In this document: piece after piece, positions 24,749 through 32,962 of the stretch | Layout of the letters: the number at the start of each line of letters is the position of its first letter | How positions within the stretch are numbered: position 1 is the first letter of the stretch | Source of the DNA: Flavicella sp042091695 | Lineage (GTDB): Bacteria; Bacteroidota; Bacteroidia; Flavobacteriales; Flavobacteriaceae | NCBI GenBank assembly: GCA_042091695.1 | Contig: JBELHA010000024.1 | Coordinates: forward strand, 1-44,339 | Length of the DNA: 44,339 nucleotides | Reading direction: 5' to 3' | Made by a program: the position numbers and the translations under genes | The notes under the pieces: model-generated | The model's database searches: none | Told to the model about the DNA's origin: nothing | The model's input: only the letters and a program-made list of their open reading frames with translations

Positions 24749-25513
24749 ATGGGAAAAATTATTGCTATTGCTAATCAAAAGGGTGGTGTTGGTAAAACAA
24801 CAACTACAGTAAATTTGGCTGCTGCACTTGGTGTCTTAGAAAAAAAGGTACTACTTATTGATGCTGATCCACAAGCGAACGCTTCATCTGGATTGAGCAT
24901 TGACGTAGAAAATGTTACCAAAGGTACTTACCAAATTTTGGAACACACTATCTCTGCTTCAGAAGCAATACAACCTACAAACTCACCAAATGTAGATATA
25001 ATCCCTGCACACATTGATTTGGTAGCGATTGAAATTGAGTTGGTAGACAAAGAGGACCGTGAGTATATGTTGAAAAAATCACTCGCTTCAGTCGTAGATT
25101 TATACGATTATATTTTGATTGATTGTGCACCCTCACTGGGCTTGATTACATTGAATGCTTTGACGGCATCCAATTCTGTAATCATTCCAATACAGTGTGA
25201 ATATTTTGCCTTAGAAGGACTTGGAAAACTTTTAAATACAATTAAAAGTATTCAGAAAATACACAATACTGAATTGGATATAGAGGGACTATTATTGACA
25301 ATGTTTGATTCGCGATTGCGTTTGTCAAACCAAGTAGTAGAAGAAGTTACCAAACATTTTAATGAAATGGTATTCAAAACTGTCATTCAAAGAAATACAC
25401 GTTTGGGAGAAGCACCGAGTTATGGTGAAAGTATCATTGCCTATGATGCAACGAGTAAAGGAGCCGAAAACTATATAGGTTTGGCAGATGAAGTATTAAA
25501 AAAGAACGCATAG
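24749..25513 (+). CDS. parA: Chromosome partitioning ATPase ParA (Soj)
   Basis: Binds DNA in its ATP form and, stimulated by ParB, moves replication origins apart. Its 254 residues open with the deviant Walker A KGGVGKTTT (about 11-19; signature Lys11 and Lys16). LLIDADPQANAS (switch I, about 36-47) and YILIDCAPSLGLIT (Walker B, about 116-129) follow. Small size and no N-terminal DNA-binding domain mark the chromosomal Soj type. parB begins one base after its stop. It heads the parA-parB-DUF5683-dapB-lepB-wbqC block. Confidence 0.96.
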   Translation: MGKIIAIANQKGGVGKTTTTVNLAAALGVLEKKVLLIDADPQANASSGLSIDVENVTKGTYQILEHTISASEAIQPTNSPNVDIIPAHIDLVAIEIELVDKEDREYMLKKSLASVVDLYDYILIDCAPSLGLITLNALTASNSVIIPIQCEYFALEGLGKLLNTIKSIQKIHNTELDIEGLLLTMFDSRLRLSNQVVEEVTKHFNEMVFKTVIQRNTRLGEAPSYGESIIAYDATSKGAENYIGLADEVLKKNA

Positions 25514-25514
25514 C

Positions 25515-26393
25515 ATGGCAAAAGCGACAAAAAAACAAGCTTTAGGTCGAGGATTATCAGCACTTTTAAGTGAGTCAACTCCCAACAGTACACCTCCAGC
25601 TGAGTTGGTGGGAACTATTGTTGAGTTGAAAATAACAGACATTGAAGTAAACCCATTTCAACCAAGAACTTACTTTGACGAGGAAGCCTTGACTGAATTG
25701 GCAAATTCGATTCGTGAATTGGGGGTTATACAACCGATCACTGTTCGTAAGAAAGAAGACAATACCTTTCAATTGGTTTCGGGAGAAAGAAGGTTTAGAG
25801 CTTCTAAACTGATTGGAAACGAAACAGTTCCAGCCTACATTAGACTGGCCAACGACCAAGAAATGCTGGAGATGGCATTGGTTGAAAATATACAGCGCGC
25901 AAACTTAGACCCTATTGAAGTTGCTTTGTCATATCAAAGGTTGCTCGACGAAATAAAACTTACACAAGAAGAATTGAGTATTCGCGTTGGAAAGAAAAGA
26001 TCTACAGTGAGTAATTATTTAAGATTGCTAAAACTAGATCCTATTATTCAAACAGGTATGCGAGATGGTTTCTTGTCTATGGGACATGGAAGAGCCTTGA
26101 TCAATGTCGAAAGTATCGATGATCAATTAAGTATTTATGAAAAAATCATAAAAGACAAGCTTTCTGTTCGACAAACCGAAGAAGCGGTGAAAAGTTTAAA
26201 AAACCCAATCAGCAAAGAAAACACAAAGAAGAAGTCAGATATCCCTGAATTTATAAGTACAGGAAAGGCTTCAATGAGTAGTTTTTTAGGGCATAAAATT
26301 GACATCTCGGTAAACGCAAAAGGAAAAGGAAAGATTTCAATACCTTTCCATTCAGAAGAGGACTTCAAAAGAATACAAAAACTTCTTAAATAG
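25515..26393 (+). CDS. parB: Chromosome partitioning protein ParB (Spo0J)
   Basis: Loads on parS sites as a CTP-dependent clamp and recruits ParA and SMC. Length is 292 residues. The N-terminal peptide KQALGRGLSALL (about 7-18) contacts ParA. The ParB/Srx CTPase domain (about 35-125) contains NPFQPR (46-51) and GERRFRASK. The central HTH (about 135-190) reads LTQEELSIRVGKKRSTVSNYLRL in two short parts. A C-terminal dimer domain ends it. I saw no perfect TGTTTCACGTGAAACA-type parS site within this window, so the origin region may be elsewhere. Confidence 0.96.
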   Translation: MAKATKKQALGRGLSALLSESTPNSTPPAELVGTIVELKITDIEVNPFQPRTYFDEEALTELANSIRELGVIQPITVRKKEDNTFQLVSGERRFRASKLIGNETVPAYIRLANDQEMLEMALVENIQRANLDPIEVALSYQRLLDEIKLTQEELSIRVGKKRSTVSNYLRLLKLDPIIQTGMRDGFLSMGHGRALINVESIDDQLSIYEKIIKDKLSVRQTEEAVKSLKNPISKENTKKKSDIPEFISTGKASMSSFLGHKIDISVNAKGKGKISIPFHSEEDFKRIQKLLK

Positions 26394-26969
26394 GTGTCGT
26401 TAAAACTAACATACACCCTATTCTTTTTCATTGTTTTTTCTTTTGGGTCTACTCATAGTCAAAATGAAGTAAAAGCCTTCACAAGTAAAGAAATACTTGC
26501 TAAAGAAGGTTACAATCCCTTAGGTCCCTCAACAGCTTCCTTTTATTCTGCGATTGTACCAGGAATGGGACAGGCATACAACAAAGACTATTGGAAAATT
26601 CCAATCGTATATGGAGCTATGGGAACGAGTATCTATTATTTTGTAATCAACAATCGTTCTTACAAAAGATACCGAACCGCCTTCAAACAAAGAGAAGCAG
26701 GATTTCAAGATGAATTTACAGAAGATGACGGAACAGAATTAATCTCGAGAGCTGGATTGATCAGTGCACAAAAGACACTAAAAAACAATCGAGAAACTTC
26801 TTTATTGACTTGTGCATTGTTTTATGTACTTCAAGTCGTAGACGCAAGTGTTAGTGCACATTTATTACAGTTCAATGTCAATGATAAACTTACTTTTGAC
26901 CCTTTATTATACAATGAACCAGGAACAAATAACGTGAATGTTGGGTTGACGTTCAATTATAACTTTTAG
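26394..26969 (+). CDS. DUF5683 domain protein (secreted/membrane)
   Basis: The function is unknown. It has 191 residues, starting with GTG immediately after the parB TAG (TAGGTG). The signal-like helix KLTYTLFFFIVFSFGSTHSQ (about 3-22) comes first, and then the DUF5683 hallmark STASFYSAIVPGMGQAYNKDYWKIPIVYG in the region of residues 43-71. Two further hydrophobic stretches follow. Its place between parB and dapB is repeated in many flavobacteria, in my recollection. There is no enzyme motif. The alternative reading would be a periplasmic protein anchored to the envelope. Confidence 0.82.
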   Translation: MSLKLTYTLFFFIVFSFGSTHSQNEVKAFTSKEILAKEGYNPLGPSTASFYSAIVPGMGQAYNKDYWKIPIVYGAMGTSIYYFVINNRSYKRYRTAFKQREAGFQDEFTEDDGTELISRAGLISAQKTLKNNRETSLLTCALFYVLQVVDASVSAHLLQFNVNDKLTFDPLLYNEPGTNNVNVGLTFNYNF

Positions 26970-27671
26970 ATGAAAATAGCATTATTAGGATATGGAAAAA
27001 TGGGACAGACAATTGAAAAAATTGCCCTAGAACGCGGACATGAAATCGTTTTAAAAGTTGACAAAGACGATACCGATTATGATATCACAGTTGCAGATGT
27101 AGCTATTGATTTTAGTATTCCTGACGCAGCTGTAAACAATATCACTAAAGGAATTACAAACCAAGTTCCGATAGTTTCAGGAACCACAGGTTGGTTAGAC
27201 AAGTACGAAGCTATGAAGACACTTTGTGAGAAAAACAAAGGTGCCTTTATCTATGCTTCCAATTATAGTTTAGGGGTAAATATTTTCTTTGAGCTGAACC
27301 AACAATTGGCAAAAATGATGGGGAATTTAGATCAGTACAATGTACAGATGGAAGAAATTCATCACAAACAAAAACTAGACGAACCCAGTGGAACCGCAAT
27401 CACACTAGCTGAAGGTGTAATTGCACATACTAAAAACACACAATGGGAACTCGACAAAAGCACCCAAGAAAACAGCATACCTATTACAGCGATTAGAAGT
27501 CCAGAAGTTCCTGGTACGCACACGGTTAGCTATGCCTCTGCTGTTGATCAAATAGACATCAAACACACCGCACACAACAGAAGTGGTTTTGCATTAGGAG
27601 CCGTAGTTGCTGCTGAATGGATTCAAGGAAAACAAGGGGTATTTAGCATGAAAGATGTTTTGGGAATATAA
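26970..27671 (+). CDS. dapB: 4-hydroxy-tetrahydrodipicolinate reductase
   Basis: The second committed step to lysine and meso-diaminopimelate for peptidoglycan: NAD(P)H-dependent reduction. It has 233 residues, shorter than the 273 of E. coli but usual for Bacteroidota. The Rossmann start is IALLGYGKMGQTIE (3-16) and the substrate/catalytic segment is EEIHHKQKLDEPSGTA (about 129-144; the histidine pair and the lysine). SGTTGW (about 70-75) and the C-terminal HTAHNRSGFALGA also fit. It starts directly after the DUF5683 stop, with no gap. Confidence 0.95.
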   Translation: MKIALLGYGKMGQTIEKIALERGHEIVLKVDKDDTDYDITVADVAIDFSIPDAAVNNITKGITNQVPIVSGTTGWLDKYEAMKTLCEKNKGAFIYASNYSLGVNIFFELNQQLAKMMGNLDQYNVQMEEIHHKQKLDEPSGTAITLAEGVIAHTKNTQWELDKSTQENSIPITAIRSPEVPGTHTVSYASAVDQIDIKHTAHNRSGFALGAVVAAEWIQGKQGVFSMKDVLGI

Positions 27672-27698
27672 ATTCCCTTCAATTAAAATAATATACAT

Positions 27699-29273
27699 AT
27701 GTCAGGAGTAGAATGGTTGTTATTTATAACACTTATACAAGTAGTTCATTTTTTAGGTACGTGGAAACTCTACCAAAAAGCAGGTAGGAAATCGTGGGAA
27801 GCTCTAGTTCCTATTTACAATGCCATCGTTTTGTTACAAATTATAAACCGTCCGAAATGGTGGGTGTTTTTATTGTTTGTACCAGTAATTAATTTATTGA
27901 TGTTTCCAATTATTTGGGTAGAAACAGCAAGGAGCTTTGGTCGTAATAAAACACAAGATACATGGTTGAGTTTTTTGACTTTAGGTTTGTATCTATATAC
28001 AATCAATTACGATGAAAAAGTAAGGTATATTGCTGATAGAAGTACGCATCCAAAATCAGAAGTAGGAGAATGGGTCAGTTCTATATTATTTGCAATTATT
28101 GCAGCTACTATGGTCCACACTTACGTAATGCAGCCTTATACGATACCTACTTCATCATTAGAGAAATCTTTATTAGTGGGAGATTTCCTGTTTGTAAGTA
28201 AGTTTCATTATGGAGCCAAAACACCGTTATCTTTGATTGCTGCTCCAATGGTACACGACACTTTACCTATTATAAATACGAAATCATATCTGTTCAACGA
28301 CAATCCTGAGGAGCAAGAAAATTCATTTATCAATAAATTTCAATTGCCTTATTTTAGATTGCCTGGTTTTCAAAAAATAAAACGCAACGATATTGTTGTT
28401 TTCAATTGGCCAGCAGATACGGTGCAACAATTTTTCAAGAAGGATAGAAAATATATAAAACCTGTAGATAAAAAATCCAATTATGTAAAAAGATGTGTTG
28501 CCATTGCAGGAGACACACTTGAAATAAGAGATGGGCATATTCATATCAATGGGAAACGTTCTATAATGCCTGAAAGAGCAAAACCCCAATTTTTCTATGA
28601 GGTAGATACACAAGGTAAAAACCTGAGTGAAAACTCCTTGTACAACACTTATCATGTGAGGAGAGGAGAAGCTTTTATATCCAACGGTAAGTATATCTTG
28701 AACATGGACGAAGAGAATGCTACAAAACTCGCTAAAAACCCTGCTATTGGCTCTGTGAAAAGAAGGATACAAACCAAAGGTAAAGCAGAAGCTGTATTTC
28801 CATCAAAAAGTTTGGGATGGAACAAAGACAATTACGGTCCTTTGTACATTCCCGCAGCAGGAAGAAATGTTGAGTTGAATTCAGAAACACTTCCTTTTTA
28901 CACAAAAATCATCGAAGAATACGAGCATAACAAACTAGAAGTTATAGGTACTGATATCTATATCAATGGACTCAAAAGTGACAGTTACACCTTTGCTCAA
29001 GATTACTACTGGATGATGGGAGATAACCGTCACAATTCAGAAGATTCTCGTTACTGGGGATTTGTACCTTTTGACCATGTAGTAGGTAAACCTGTTTTTG
29101 TATGGTTTAGTTGGGATACATATGGGAAAGGGTTTGATAAAATCCGATGGGAAAGATTGTTTACGACTGTTCACGGGAACGGGCCTTTGAATTCCTACTT
29201 TTACCACTTTTTGGTTCTATTGGCTCTATACACAGGTATTAAAAGATATAAGAAATATAAAGCAAAAAGATAG
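27699..29273 (+). CDS. lepB: Signal peptidase I, large Bacteroidota form
   Basis: Cleaves signal peptides of exported proteins at the periplasmic face. At 524 residues it is far longer than the E. coli enzyme (324). Two or three N-terminal helices (about 5-22, 36-76 and 88-102) precede the usual anchor (about 125-143). The catalytic Ser153 lies in YTIPTSSLEKSLLVGDF, in which the common SMxP is replaced by SLEK. The general-base Lys264 lies in YVKRCVAIAGD. A long insertion (about 185-255 and 290-420) separates the conserved boxes, and the last box is MMGDNRHNSEDSRYWG. Both catalytic residues are in place, so it should be active. It is 27 bases downstream of dapB. Confidence 0.93.
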   Translation: MSGVEWLLFITLIQVVHFLGTWKLYQKAGRKSWEALVPIYNAIVLLQIINRPKWWVFLLFVPVINLLMFPIIWVETARSFGRNKTQDTWLSFLTLGLYLYTINYDEKVRYIADRSTHPKSEVGEWVSSILFAIIAATMVHTYVMQPYTIPTSSLEKSLLVGDFLFVSKFHYGAKTPLSLIAAPMVHDTLPIINTKSYLFNDNPEEQENSFINKFQLPYFRLPGFQKIKRNDIVVFNWPADTVQQFFKKDRKYIKPVDKKSNYVKRCVAIAGDTLEIRDGHIHINGKRSIMPERAKPQFFYEVDTQGKNLSENSLYNTYHVRRGEAFISNGKYILNMDEENATKLAKNPAIGSVKRRIQTKGKAEAVFPSKSLGWNKDNYGPLYIPAAGRNVELNSETLPFYTKIIEEYEHNKLEVIGTDIYINGLKSDSYTFAQDYYWMMGDNRHNSEDSRYWGFVPFDHVVGKPVFVWFSWDTYGKGFDKIRWERLFTTVHGNGPLNSYFYHFLVLLALYTGIKRYKKYKAKR

Positions 29274-29290
29274 CGTTTTAAGATGTGCCA

Positions 29291-29923
29291 ATGCTAGATA
29301 AAAATACTGTTCATTTACACCCTACTTATTTCCCCCCGATTGTTCAATATGCTGCTATTTTACAATCGGAGCATATTATTTTTGAAATGGAGGACAACTT
29401 TCAAAAGCAGACCTATCGAAATCGTTGTTATATATACGCTGCTAATGGAAAGCAGATGCTAAATGTACCAATCATACATCAAAAGTCAGCAGGAAAGATA
29501 AAAACAAAAGATATTTTAATAGATCAGGAAACTAATAATTGGCAAAGCAACCACATAAAATCATTGCAAGCTGCCTATAGGTCTTCTCCGTTTTATGAAT
29601 TCTATGAAGACGACATTCGAACTGTTTTAAATAAAAAACACAAGTTTTTGATCGACTTAAATATTGACATACATGAACTTGTTATGGAATCTATACAGGC
29701 TTCCCAAAAATTTGATGTTACGATCGACTATGCATCAGAATCTGAGGGCATTGATTTTCGTGGTTTTGCAAATGCTAAAAAAGAAAACAACAGTACTTTC
29801 CCAGAATATACTCAAGCCTTTAAGGAAAAACATGGTTTTCTGAAAAACTTAAGTATTTTGGATCTTTTATGCATGGAAGGTCCAGCGTCCTATAGGTATT
29901 TAAACAAAATTAAATTGTATTAA
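29291..29923 (+). CDS. WbqC family protein
   Basis: About 210 residues of the WbqC-like family, found in polysaccharide loci and beside lepB in Bacteroidota; the biochemical role is not established. The opening VHLHPTYFPPIVQYAAIL and the segment NRCYIYAANGKQMLNVPI match the family. LDLLCMEGP near the end replaces the usual SILDLLFNEGP. I start at ATG 29291; a GTG two codons earlier (29285) is possible. The gap to lepB is 17 bases, so it is the probable last gene of the parA-led block. No clear terminator follows. Confidence 0.83.
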   Translation: MLDKNTVHLHPTYFPPIVQYAAILQSEHIIFEMEDNFQKQTYRNRCYIYAANGKQMLNVPIIHQKSAGKIKTKDILIDQETNNWQSNHIKSLQAAYRSSPFYEFYEDDIRTVLNKKHKFLIDLNIDIHELVMESIQASQKFDVTIDYASESEGIDFRGFANAKKENNSTFPEYTQAFKEKHGFLKNLSILDLLCMEGPASYRYLNKIKLY

Positions 29924-30000
29924 ACTTAAAAAAAACACCTTAATTAAATACGATTTAGTCATTTACAAATACTTTAATATTTTTATTAAAATTAGTTTTT

Positions 30001-30023
30001 TAACAAATGTTATTGTATATTTA
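30001..30023 (+). promoter_or_regulatory. Palindrome TAAC-N4-GTTA overlapping a -7 element
   Basis: TAACAAATGTTA (30001-30012) is a perfect two-fold site with a 4-base spacer, the geometry of CRP/FNR family operators. It is followed at once by TATATTTA (30016-30023), a 7/8 match to TAnnTTTG, 22 bases before the ATG of the Crp/Fnr gene. A protein bound there would block polymerase, which suggests negative self-control. This is inference from the sequence. The rest of 29924-30045 is extremely AT-rich. Confidence 0.45.
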
Positions 30024-30045
30024 ATAAGTAATTAAAATTTAAAAT

Positions 30046-30621
30046 ATGAATGCCCTTCACAAATTCATGAATAATATTTCAAGCTTATCGGATAAATCAT
30101 ATGATGAATTTTTCGAATTATGCTATGAAACTAAATACAAGGCTGGAACTGTTTTGGTCTCTATAGGAACTGTTCCTGAAAACATCTATTTTGTCAAAAA
30201 AGGTGTTTCAAGATCTTATAGTATTTCTGAAAAAGGTGTTGAATATATACGTTCGTTGATAAGCAGTTATAATATATTGGCTTGTACAGAAGCGCTCATC
30301 ACAAAAGAAGCTTCTAAAATAGCTTTGCAGTGTTTGACAGACTGTGAAGTATTAGAAATAAACTATGACAATTTAATGAAGTTGTGCAAATCTAACAGTG
30401 AGGTATCTTCTTGGTACACTCGAACTGTTGAATTACACTATGCACATTTGCAAAAAACAAATGACGAATTGCTCACTTTAAATGCTACTGAACGTTATCT
30501 TAAACTTCAAAAACGCATACCAAATATTGACAATATGATCAATCAATATCACATTGCTTCTGATTTAGGAATCACTCCTATTCAGTTGAGTCGTATTCGA
30601 AAAAAATTATATAGTAGGTAA
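30046..30621 (+). CDS. Crp/Fnr family transcriptional regulator
   Basis: A DNA-binding regulator of 191 residues. The N-terminal cyclic-nucleotide-binding-like domain (about 15-115) has YKAGTVLVSIGTVPENIYFVKKG in parts, but lacks the RxS pair that binds cAMP in true CRP. A linker helix (about 118-145) and a C-terminal helix-turn-helix (about 158-190; IASDLGITPIQLSRIRKKL) follow. No N-terminal cysteine cluster for an iron-sulfur centre is seen, so it is not a canonical FNR. The ligand is unknown. The gene is monocistronic, with an operator-like palindrome upstream and a terminator downstream. Confidence 0.9.
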   Translation: MNALHKFMNNISSLSDKSYDEFFELCYETKYKAGTVLVSIGTVPENIYFVKKGVSRSYSISEKGVEYIRSLISSYNILACTEALITKEASKIALQCLTDCEVLEINYDNLMKLCKSNSEVSSWYTRTVELHYAHLQKTNDELLTLNATERYLKLQKRIPNIDNMINQYHIASDLGITPIQLSRIRKKLYSR

Positions 30622-30631
30622 TACTATCCAA

Positions 30632-30665
30632 AAAAAAAGCGGACTTTAAAAGTCCGCTTTTTTTT
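30632..30665. terminator. Bidirectional terminator between Crp/Fnr gene and ettA
   Basis: A stem with core gcggactt/aagtccgc extended by A8/T8 arms (about 30632-30646 and 30650-30665) and loop taa. The flanking A and T tracts allow use on either strand for the convergent genes. Confidence 0.9.
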
Positions 30666-30678
30666 GGTATACCATTGA

Positions 30679-32370
30679 TTATCGAATCAACTTTTTGTAC
30701 TTGATACGTTTTGGCATGATATCTCCACCCAAACGTTTCTTTTTATTCTCTTCATACTCTGAAAAACTTCCTTCGAAGAAGTACACTTGTGAATCCCCCT
30801 CGAAAGCTAGAATATGCGTACATATCCTATCTAAAAACCATCTATCATGCGAAATCACTACCGCACAACCGGCAAAATTTTCCAAACCTTCTTCCAAAGC
30901 TCTTAATGTATTCACATCCAAATCATTGGTAGGCTCATCTAACAAAAGAACATTTCCTTCTTCTTTTAGAGTCATGGCCAAGTGCAATCTATTTCGTTCT
31001 CCTCCTGAGAGGGTTGAAACCTTTTTGTTTTGTTCAGAACCACTAAAGTTAAAACGGCTTAAATACGCTCTAGAATTAACCATCTTACCTCCCATCATGA
31101 TAAGGTCTTGCTCATCAGCAAAGTTGGCCCAAATAGAGCGTTCTGGGTCTATATCTGAATGTGACTGATCTACATAAGCGATCTTTGCAGTATCCCCTAC
31201 TTTAAAATCACCAGCATCAGGAGTTTGCTCTCCCATAATCATTCTAAAAATAGTCGTTTTACCGGCACCATTTGGTCCTATAATTCCAACAATACCATTG
31301 GGTGGTAAGTTGAATTCTAAATTGTCATAGAGTATTTTTTCTCCGAAGGCTTTTGAAACGCCGTTGGCATCAATCACGTTGGATCCAAGTCTTGGACCAT
31401 TAGGGATGTAAATTTCTAGCTTTTCTTCCTGTTGTTTTTGGTCTTGGTTCATCAACTTATCATAGTTGGCCAAACGAGCTTTAGATTTAGATTGACGCCC
31501 CTTAGCACCTTGTCTCACCCACTCTAATTCGCGTTCTAATGTCTTTTGTCGTTTGGAAGCTGTTTTGTCTTCCTGCGCCATACGTTGCGATTTTTGATCC
31601 AACCAAGAAGAGTAATTTCCTTTCCATGGAATTCCTTCTCCTCTGTCTAATTCTAAAATCCACCCTGCGATATTGTCCAAGAAATACCTATCGTGCGTTA
31701 CTGCAATAACAGTTCCTTTGTATTGCGCTAGGTGATGTTCTAGCCAATGTACCGATTCTGCATCCAAGTGGTTGGTAGGCTCATCCAATAGCAATACATC
31801 AGGTTGTTGTAATAACAAACGACAAAGGGCAACTCTTCTTCGCTCCCCTCCAGACAATACAGCAATTTTAGTATCAGGTTCTGGTGTACGCAAAGCGTCC
31901 ATTGCTATTTCTAATTTGGTATCTAGTTCCCAAGCATCAGAAGCATCAATTTGATCTTGAAGCTCTGCTTGACGGTTCATTAGCTTTTCCATTTTATCAG
32001 CATCCGAATACACTTCCTCTAAACCAAACATATCGTTGATTTTATTGTATTCATCAAGGACAGCTACTGTTTCGGCAACTCCTTCTTTAACAATATCGAG
32101 CACTGTTTTTTCATCATCTAGTATAGGTTCTTGTTCTAAGAATCCAACAGAATAACCAGGTAAAAAGTTGATATCTCCTTGGTAATTATTATCCACTCCA
32201 GCAATAATTTTTAGCAAAGAAGATTTACCAGAACCATTCAATCCTAAGATTCCTATTTTAGCTCCATAGAAAAAACTTAAATGGATATTTTTTAATACTT
32301 GTTTTCCTGTGCTCTGGTAAGTTTTACTCAAACCTGACATGGAAAAAATGACTTTTTTATCGTCTGACAT
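30679..32370 (-). CDS. ettA: Energy-dependent translational throttle protein EttA (ABC-F)
   Basis: A soluble ABC-F ATPase that binds the ribosomal E site and gates elongation by energy state. From ATG 32370 it has 563 residues. The two ABC domains have Walker A GLNGSGKSSLL and GPNGAGKTTIF, signatures LSGGERRRVALC and LSGGERNRLHLA, and Walker B LLLDEPTNHLD and LLLDEPTNDLD. The linker and the insertion with GRQSKSKARLANYDKL fit EttA rather than Uup or Vga. There is no membrane domain. The frame continues 60 bases upstream, but MSDDKKVIFSMSGLSKTY is the family start. Confidence 0.94.
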   Translation of the reverse strand: MSDDKKVIFSMSGLSKTYQSTGKQVLKNIHLSFFYGAKIGILGLNGSGKSSLLKIIAGVDNNYQGDINFLPGYSVGFLEQEPILDDEKTVLDIVKEGVAETVAVLDEYNKINDMFGLEEVYSDADKMEKLMNRQAELQDQIDASDAWELDTKLEIAMDALRTPEPDTKIAVLSGGERRRVALCRLLLQQPDVLLLDEPTNHLDAESVHWLEHHLAQYKGTVIAVTHDRYFLDNIAGWILELDRGEGIPWKGNYSSWLDQKSQRMAQEDKTASKRQKTLERELEWVRQGAKGRQSKSKARLANYDKLMNQDQKQQEEKLEIYIPNGPRLGSNVIDANGVSKAFGEKILYDNLEFNLPPNGIVGIIGPNGAGKTTIFRMIMGEQTPDAGDFKVGDTAKIAYVDQSHSDIDPERSIWANFADEQDLIMMGGKMVNSRAYLSRFNFSGSEQNKKVSTLSGGERNRLHLAMTLKEEGNVLLLDEPTNDLDVNTLRALEEGLENFAGCAVVISHDRWFLDRICTHILAFEGDSQVYFFEGSFSEYEENKKKRLGGDIMPKRIKYKKLIR

Positions 32371-32552
32371 ATACTCTAATTTAATATTAAATATTCTATT
32401 CACATTTGCAGCTAGCAAAATACTGCGCAAATATCGGAAATTACTGAGGAAGGAAAAGATGTTTACAATAAGAACATCTTAAAATTCATACAGTATAATG
32501 AGTGTTTATATAGCTGATAACACCTTTTTAGCAAGTGCTATTCTAGCGACTA

Positions 32553-32864
32553 TTATGCTTGTCCTGTGGGACCAAAATTCATTGGAATTGGTGGTTGTTC
32601 AGGTTCGTTTATAGACCCGTTTGCTTTTTCAAACCTCTTTATATTTTCAGCCAATGCTTTAGTAAGGCGTTTTGCATGCTCTGGTGTTAATATGATTCTA
32701 GATTTTACTTTTGCTTTTGGAATACCAGGCATAACATTGATAAAATCTACTATAAATTCAGAAGCAGAATGGTTGATAATTGCCAAATTAGAATAGGTTC
32801 CTTCAGCCACAGATTCGTCGAGTTCAATATTCAATTGCCCCTCTTTGTTTTGATTTTCTTTCAT
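32553..32864 (-). CDS. DUF3467 family protein
   Basis: A small cytoplasmic protein of 103 residues (start ATG 32864, KENQNKEGQLNIELDE) with the DUF3467 core YSNLAIINHSASEFIVDF, then IPKAKVKSRIILTPEHAKRL. Its function is unknown. In Bacteroidota it is regularly found next to rpoC, as here (98 bases downstream), but the rpoC terminator hairpin lies between them. A longer frame that reaches into that hairpin is not credible. The C-terminal tail, rich in Pro and Met (PEQPPIPMNFGP), is typical. Confidence 0.85.
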   Translation of the reverse strand: MKENQNKEGQLNIELDESVAEGTYSNLAIINHSASEFIVDFINVMPGIPKAKVKSRIILTPEHAKRLTKALAENIKRFEKANGSINEPEQPPIPMNFGPTGQA

Positions 32865-32890
32865 CTTATAAATATATAAAAATATGTACC

Positions 32891-32927
32891 TAAAAAAAAG
32901 TTGGTTCACATCTATGATGTGAACCAA
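32891..32927 (-). terminator. Intrinsic terminator of the rpoBC operon
   Basis: On the minus strand, a 12-bp perfect stem (32927-32916 with 32912-32901, core ttggttcacatc) and a 3-base loop, followed by a T8 run (32899-32892). It begins 36 bases after the rpoC stop at 32963. It would end most transcription before DUF3467. Confidence 0.92.
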
Positions 32928-32962
32928 CCTGTATTAATTATAATTATTGTTGAAACAATAGA

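Noticed and set aside
24548..26393. parS site near parAB
   Set aside because: I looked for TGTTTCACGTGAAACA-like 16-mers by eye and saw none. A genome scan is needed before saying anything about the origin.
32371..32430. Longer N-terminus for EttA
   Set aside because: The added 20 residues are not part of the family; MSDDKKVIFSMSGLSK is the usual start.
32865..32927. Longer N-terminus for DUF3467
   Set aside because: It would be encoded by the rpoC terminator hairpin itself.
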